Source of the DNA: Camarhynchus parvulus
Lineage: Eukaryota; Chordata; Aves; Passeriformes; Thraupidae
Length of the DNA stretch: 64,000 nt
Assembly (NCBI RefSeq): GCF_901933205.1
Contig: NC_044584.1
Span: 15,606,501-15,670,500 of the forward strand
Direction of reading: 5' to 3'
In this document: positions 54,615 to 64,000 of the stretch, one piece after another
Layout of the letters: each line of letters starts with the position of its first letter
Numbering within the stretch: the first letter of the stretch is position 1
Position numbers and translations under genes: made by a program
The notes under the pieces: model-generated
The model's database searches: none
The model's input: only the letters and a program-made list of their open reading frames with translations
Told to the model about the DNA's origin: nothing

Positions 54615-54998
54615 TGAGACAGTGTTCACTGGGGTCCGAGGAAGAGGGAAGAGATGAGGATCTGACTCCATGGTTCAGAAGGCTGATTTATTATTTTGTG
54701 ATATATATTATATTAAAACTATATTAAAAGAATAGAAGAAAGGATTTCATCAGAAAGCTGGCTAAGAATAGAAAAGAAGGCATTAATAACAAAGGCTTGT
54801 GGCTTGGATTCTCCATCTGAGCCAGCTGACTGTGATTGGCCATTAATTAGAAACAAGCACATGAGACCAATCACAGATGCACCTGTTGCATTCCACAGCA
54901 GCAGATAATCATTGTTTCCATTTTGTTCCTGAGGCCTCTCAGCTTCTCAGGAGGAAAAATCCTAAGGAAAGGATTTTTCATAAAAGATGCCTGTGACA
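54615..54998 (-). mobile_element. Solo LTR, same family as 34609-34990, inverted (copy 2)
   Basis: Read on the minus strand it begins TGTCACAGGCATCTTT and ends CACTGTCTCA, 384 bp. The plus-strand flanks TAATGT (54609-54614) and GAATGT (54999-55004) agree at 5 of 6 positions, again a 6-bp duplication. Shared blocks with copy 1 include the run through CTGAGAAGCTGAGAGGCCTC and the CCAATCACAG box. It has the same direction as RBFOX1, so its promoter or poly(A) signals could in principle act on the transcript. Confidence 0.85.
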
Positions 54999-55496
54999 GA
55001 ATGTGGCTTGCAAGACGGCCACTTGGTGGTGAAGACTCCAGTTCCTTTGCAGGGGGAGCACAATGCCATCCTTTAGAGAAGGAATTGGTGTGGTTTTCTG
55101 CCCTGGAACTGCCAATTAAGAGAGAGGAAGTGAGCCACTCCTTCCCAAGCCACAGGAGACAGCTCCAGGTACCCTATGGAAACCTCTCAGGGAGGGGCAG
55201 AACACTGAGAGGCAGGGCTGAGCTCAGCAGCACCGAGAAGGTCCCAACCTTGGCAGCTTGGACTCCAGGCAAGCTCAGCTCAGGGCTCCCATGAGCCAGC
55301 ACAGCACAGAGAACTCGGGTTTGAACATTTCTGCGAGAGCAGCTGAGGCACACCTGGACACCAAGGGGGATACAGAGCACTGTTTAATGTGGAATAGAAC
55401 TGCATGAAGCAGCTAATGCAGCCCTCACCCCCAGGAGATGGAGAGGTCATGTATGGAATAGTAGGAGAGAAAGAGAAGATGAACCAAGGCAGGGAA

Positions 55497-55661
55497 AAAA
55501 ACCAAAAAACAAACAAACAAGAACCAAAACAAAAAAACCAAAACAAAAAACCCACCCCCCAAAAAACCCCAAACAAACAAACAAAAAACCAACCAAACAA
55601 ACAAAAAAACAAACCCAAGAACAAACACACAAAAAACCAAAACAAAAAAAACCCACAAAAC
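55497..55661. repeat. A/C low-complexity tract, (AAAC)n/(AAACC)n type
   Basis: About 165 bp consist almost only of A and C, in units such as AAACAAACAAACAAAAAACC. The open frames on both strands (Lys/Asn/Gln/Pro-rich or Phe/Cys/Leu-rich) follow from this composition and are not genes. Confidence 0.9.
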
Positions 55662-57675
55662 CGGGCTAGGGAACCGCTTACACTAATAACTTCCATAAAG
55701 GACAAAGCAGGAAAAAGAGCTAGTAAAAACCAGAAACATGCTGCAGAAAACTGTAGTAATAATCTACTCACCTGCAGGTTTAGACAACACACTTAAGCAC
55801 TTTAAATGCTTCCTACTCCCAGCTTTCTCACCAAATTAATAAGTACAACACAGTAATTGGTACGCTAAATCCCCTAAAATATCAGCAAAGGTTGTACATA
55901 TCTCACTTCTCCAAAACAACAAAGTTCAACATGGCAAATAATTTTGCCGTCCACAGCATCATTAAGCCTTAGCCAATCCTCAAATGAAGAGATGGACTCT
56001 GCAACATGACTAAAAAAGGCACAAACCTGGACAAATTAATGCCAAGAAAACATCAAATTTGCAGGCCATTACATCCCAAAGAACATAAAAAACATCTCAA
56101 GGTAAACAGGGCAGATGGAAAAACAGACATAATATCCTATAAATCAATTATTTCCATACAGAAATACCAGTTCAGAGGAATTTTGGTAGTAACCAAGCTA
56201 AAATTTAGTTCTAACAGTGAAGTTGGAGGGAAAATTCCTTATCATCTCCCCAGGCCAGAGACAACCCACACCTCAGCAGTGCATACCTTCTACAGGGCTG
56301 GAACAGCCCTGCATCCCCTAGTGCCATGCTGGCTGCTGATCCTCAACGCTTCAGACATGGATGGATCACTCCTGCAAGTAAACTGCCTTTTCCCTCAAGA
56401 TGTCCCATCCAAACACACAACTTCCCACACAACCTTTCAGCCTTCGAAGCTTGGTGAAGGCTCAGCCCAAAACAGAAGGACTGCACAATGATCTCAGGTT
56501 TTATAGAAAAGTAGAATTAAGTTTAAAGCAGCACATTTTTTATATACACACATAAGCCACAGAGCATTACTGCAACCTCAGCTCTTACCACACCATGATA
56601 GTCACTTCCATTATTAGTGTAACACACTTAGAACAAGAAAGAAACTACTAGAGAAACATTTACTTTACTATTACTTGCTCCCTTAGACATGTCCATCTAA
56701 TGACCTTTTTATTTACAGACACATCTCCTGCTGTCGTCAACAGAAGTTGTGCAGGAAAGCCACAGGCAAAAACTGAACAAGTTTTTCTCAGAATTATTTA
56801 TGTACAATACAATTGCATCTGTATATGTACACAGGTAAAAGCTGATTTCATAAAATGATTGTCTTACTTAAAAATACTTTAATACATATAACTATTTAAT
56901 GTAGCACTCCAAACCACTCTACAAAATCATCAGACATCTCACTTTCAGCATAACTTTGTGACATACTTTTCATAGATCCAACCTTCTAGGAAGAAGCCAT
57001 TTACTATTTCTGTTAATGCCTTAAAACATGCTTGATGCTATGCAACTCCAAAAGTCTACCAGCACTTAAATAACCCACTGCTCATTGATTACTGATTTTG
57101 CACTCAGATGCACTTCCTCCTTACTCAAAGTTAACAAACATATGGATCCAAAACGATGAAACAGAGATGCTAAGAGAAGACTCAAAGTAACTTTTGACAG
57201 TATTTTATTACCTACCAATAATTTCATATTATTTCAGCTAAATCACCCTGTCTTTAATCATTTACTACCCTTTCACTCTGTCCCTCTTCTCCTGTTTCTC
57301 AGCACCACAGTGAGAGTTAGCAATCCCTGCTCATGCAATCTGAGCACCTCTTGTTCCAGCAGTTACCCTGACAGAATACTGTGTTACTCTATTTTATCTA
57401 AACAGATTAAAACTGGTCACTGGGAAAGACACTTTCTACAAGTACAAGAGTGTGTCCAAGAGTACGTGAAGTACTTCTGAACATGAATTGCAAGAGCACT
57501 CTGCACAAAATTGCAAACCTGCAATAAAACTCATTATTGGAATTTTGTTCAGTTTGTGGAAAATGGAGATCCTGGCAGTGGCTCCAGCTGGGCCAGGATC
57601 ACACCTTGGGCTGCAGTTGAGGATTCAAGAGGAGTTGCATAGAATGAATTTATTTTTATTTTTCTCTTTACTGAG

Positions 57676-57989
57676 TGTTGTCATCCTATTGCAGGGGTTC
57701 CATTCTGTTGTCTCATTATCACAAAAGTTCCATACCTTCTTGGTGTTTCTCACGGGCACCTCCTCAGAGCACTAACTCTCTCCTCTTCCCAAAGCAGCCA
57801 ACTGACTCCAGTTCCCTTCTCACCCAGCCACCCCACTCTTCTATAGCACTCTTCTTCTCATTGCTTACAGCTGTGGCCTGTTTAAATCAGGCCTGTTCCT
57901 AATCTTTGATAATTGACCCAGCTGCAACTCCTTAGGGGTAAGATTACTTTCTACACTATCTTTAGTTTCTTGTATTCTATCCCCCTACA
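57676..57989 (-). mobile_element. Solo LTR, different family
   Basis: On the minus strand the element starts TGTAGGGGGATAGAATAC and ends AATAGGATGACAACA, 314 bp with TG...CA ends. The plus-strand flanks ACTGAG (57670-57675) and ACTGGG (57990-57995) agree at 5 of 6 positions. The inner sequence (CTGATTTAAACAGGCCACAG, GTATGGAACTTTTGTGATAA) has the look of a common bird LTR. There is no internal retroviral region beside it. It differs from the other two LTRs in the window. Confidence 0.65.
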
Positions 57990-59879
57990 ACTGGGGTTTA
58001 GGCGGCACTAGACCCAGTGTGAGCTCCAGCTTCAGTGCATGATTCTTTCAGACAAGAAGAAAGAACCTGGGACACTCAGAAACAGCCTGGGATGTATCTC
58101 ACCTCAGCATGGATTATTGGTCCTTCATGGAAGAGATCATTAAGTCACTTCTGGTAGTAATTCTACAGTTTAGACAATTGCCCTACAGTTTTTTAGATTT
58201 ACATTGCAAAATTTTAAGATTTATTTTTAATGCTATATCCAGCTTCAAATATACCTAAATCTGTGAGTGAGAAAATTCAGAAGCTGGTCTTGCCTCCAAC
58301 AGCTTGTCCTTAATCACAACAGCATTCTTTTGTGAATGATTGGCCAGTTCATTATTGTTCTTTCAAATGCACGTCATAAACAGCTTGCTGAAATGAAACT
58401 AAATAAAACCATTGGGACCTACCAAACAAATGCCACTATGTCCCCACACCAATTCCACCTAAAACTCCTCAACTGGAAATCAACTATTCTCAAAGCTAGC
58501 AGAAATTAGAAAAAAACATATTTTTTCTCCTCTGACAATAAAGACCACATGTAGGTACAATGTTGACACAGTGCTGTTGAAGCTCTCTTTCATAATAAAA
58601 ACTTATATTATTAAACCTACAGAGTAAACAGCTGGACCCTCATAATATTACAAAGTCCATGTTAAATCTGCCTGGGATCCATCTACATATATCTATTTAT
58701 AAAGTCTCCACAGTTTGCCAAGAGCAATGGCTAATGACAGCCAGCATAACAGATTTTAAACTTAGGCACCTGTAATTAAACTGTGCAAGCAATATTTGTC
58801 TGTACATTTGTAAACCTGACTGGTGCACAATGTGTTAAATGTCAGTGCAGATCCATAGATGAGCACACTTAGAAACTTGCCTTTTCATTGCACTGCTCTT
58901 GAGGGAGAGCATCCACAGCTTTCAATATAGCATTACAATTTGGAAAAAAAAATATCTTGTTAAAAACCAAACCATACTAAAACTTTCTCAAGCAGACTCT
59001 AAAGTTAAAAGGAAAGAAATCGAATTCTTTATAAACAGCATGAGAGCTACTTCAAAATGTTCCGTCCATTCCTCTATAAGAAAGGAAACCAGAATGCAAG
59101 GAAAGGATCCACAATAAAGAGAGCAAATAACTATACCATATTCCCTGACTATAACAGGCTAGTGGAATTGAAGTGTTATCCTGCAGAGAATGGAAATTCA
59201 CTCCAAGGGGAAACAGAAGGGAAAAGGTGTCTGACAGGTATACAAGTTGGATACTAGGAAGGCAAAAAGCAAGTGAGAGCAGATAGCAAAGGACACAAAA
59301 CCAAATAACAATAAAGCCTATTTGCATATCAGAAGCAGGGAATCATTGGATTTGCTAGAGCTGGGATTGAATAGAGCACTTGAAGAAGATAAGGGCATTG
59401 CAGACAATCCAAACTATGTCTTTTCACCAGCCTTTGCTATGGAAAATGTTGGGAAAACACATCCCTGACTTCTCTGATAAAGTGAGTGACATTTCTTCAA
59501 ACTGAAAAATCAAAACGGGGTGAGGAAACACAATCAATTGAAAGCAATAAATGATGAGGGATGAGCTCCTGTCCCACTCCCATCGACGGGTCTTTTACCA
59601 TTGATTTTAGCACTGTCAGGATTTCACTTCAGGACTGAACAGAAACAGTTTCAAAACATGAAAAGGCTGAGCTGGCCATCACAGGGGATTGTTCAAGTTG
59701 CAGCAGTGGTTACAAAAACCAAGCAAAATCAGAGAACAGAAAAGAACAAAAAAGGTACAGTAGGAAATTCCATCTTTTTAGTCAATATCCAATCTCTTCT
59801 GGAGTATATATTCAGCTTAGGATTCCTGCTCTAAACCAATGACAGTGGTATTTGACAAAAGTTAGACAACAATCAAAAA

Positions 59880-60075
59880 TGATTATGGAAGCAAGTTTTA
59901 AAAGCTGGAAAGAACCAGGAATTTAACTTAGCAAAGAGATGGATAAGAGGAAACACAGTAGAGCTGCAAAGAATGCTATGAGATACCAGCAAATAGGATG
60001 CTCTTCAATTTAAACTTTCTCTCAGTACTGGAGAAAAGAGAAACTCAGGGCAATAAAAAGTTACCAAGTTAAAAA
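59880..60075 (+). mobile_element. Old CR1/L3-like LINE fragment
   Basis: The order GAGATGGATAAGAGGAAACA, AGTAGAGCTGCAAAGAATGC, then TTTCTCTCAGTACTGGAG and a GGGCAATAAAAAG end resembles the 3' part of ancient CR1/L3-type LINEs. The upstream sequence from about 59120, including GGGCATTGCAGACAATCC and TTCACCAGCCTTTGCTATGG, may be part of the same insertion. It is heavily diverged and judged by memory only. Confidence 0.45.
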
Positions 60076-61183
60076 TACATAAAAAAACCCCAAAACAACC
60101 CATTTTACTGCATAAACCACAAAAATATGTAATTAATTCACAAGGATTTCTCTGTTATAATAGCAAGGAATATTCTTTGGTGTCTTTGCTATTGCTTTTC
60201 TTTCTTGCACAACCCACACAAAGAAATTAGTGGCATGGCAATAAACATAAATCTGCAGAGCTCATTTAAGAGAATGTGCTTTCCTCTTCTTCTTGCCCTA
60301 ATGCATGAAACCTTTTAGGCTGGATGTGAGCCAGGAAGGAAGGGGAGGTAAGCTGAGGCAAGGATGAGGGCAGCCAAGCCAGGAGGTGTTTCCAGCACTG
60401 CCTGTTCTGTGCCCCATCCTGCACATGTAACACCAGGGGCTGGTTGATGGCTCAGAAACCTGCCAGCTCCTGGCACTGGATATATTGGGTCCCACTCTAG
60501 AATTAAGACAGAAACACTAAACTATCAGTGTGTGAAATTTGTGACTTAAATTACAAGGTAGAGCCATCCAAGGAGCCTCTTGCATAATTCATGACACTTC
60601 AGAACTTCACATATAAATCAAATAGACGGAAAGTCTATCATTTCTGCTCTGTTTAGCACAGATCCACACACAACTTGGGTAATGGCTGCACAAACAAGCT
60701 CTCTAGAAAATACAATATTGCAGACATGCTCTTCACAATACTAATTCACACAGTAAATTTTGTACAGGATCATTCAAGTAATACTTTTATTAAAACTGTT
60801 TGTATTGAAAACACAGAGGTCATAAAAATAATCAAATTAGTCTGGTTAGGGTTTTTTAGTTGCTTTCTTTGGCCCTGCAAATGAATGCCTACAAACACTC
60901 ATGTGCAATGTTTTTCCATATTGGACTTAATTAAAATTTATGCTGTGATTCATGGGCTGGCTATTAATCATTTTGTCTAACACCATTGAAAACGAAACTC
61001 CAGGTTCTACAAAGCTCCAACACTTACTAAGAAGCTCCAAAACCAGTGAAAACACATTCTCCAGGTTCAACAGCAAACCCTGACAGACTTTCAACCTTAA
61101 CACGATGCCTAAGCCGGACGCAAATGAAGCGTGCCAAGGAAAAAGAACGTTATTGATAAACACACACAAAACACAGAGTTTTA

Positions 61184-64000
<2,817 letters not shown>

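Noticed and set aside
55280..55796. Open frames of 130-170 codons on both strands
   Set aside because: They cross the A/C low-complexity tract; the Phe/Cys/Leu-rich or Lys/Asn/Pro-rich products are composition effects, not membrane proteins.

Overview
The window is vertebrate nuclear DNA, almost certainly from a bird and probably a songbird. It is AT-rich, CpG-poor and intron-dominated. It carries CR1 LINE pieces with the typical avian CR1 3' tail, and short solo LTRs bounded by TG...CA with 6-bp flanking duplications. The assignment to songbirds rests on the look of the LTRs and was not tested by a search.

One gene is visible: the middle of RBFOX1 (A2BP1/FOX-1), a neuronal and muscle splicing regulator, transcribed from the minus strand (5' at high coordinates). 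Six coding exons can be placed to the base with GT/AG boundaries: 61208-61450 (243 nt, N-terminal region), 28275-28418 (144 nt, start of the RRM), 25689-25742 (54 nt, RRM), 20471-20563 (93 nt, RRM core with RNP1), 18703-18763 (61 nt, end of RRM) and 12642-12695 (54 nt, start of the C-terminal domain). They join in frame, 649 nt in total. The first exons and promoters lie beyond 64000, and the alternative C-terminal exons lie below position 1. The paralogues RBFOX2 and RBFOX3 are excluded by the N-terminal exon sequence.

Layout: 1-12641 intron with a CpG-rich island-like block near 10.3-10.55 kb; 12696-18702 intron with a (TAA)n tract and a perfect-length 11 x 35-bp minisatellite close to a splice donor; 18.66-22.14 kb a dense cluster of minus-strand TGCATG (UGCAUG), the RBFOX binding motif, around the 93-nt and 61-nt exons, including copies overlapping both splice sites of the 93-nt exon; 28.4-61.2 kb a 32.8-kb intron with two inverted solo LTRs, a third LTR, CR1 pieces, an AT microsatellite and a two-part minisatellite; 61.45-64 kb more intron.

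The most interesting part is 18.66-22.14 kb. The gene appears built to regulate its own splicing, and a previously unannotated-looking 68-nt candidate exon at 19585-19652 has good splice signals, sits in CpG-rich intron and would introduce an early stop if included. That is inference from sequence and needs RNA evidence.
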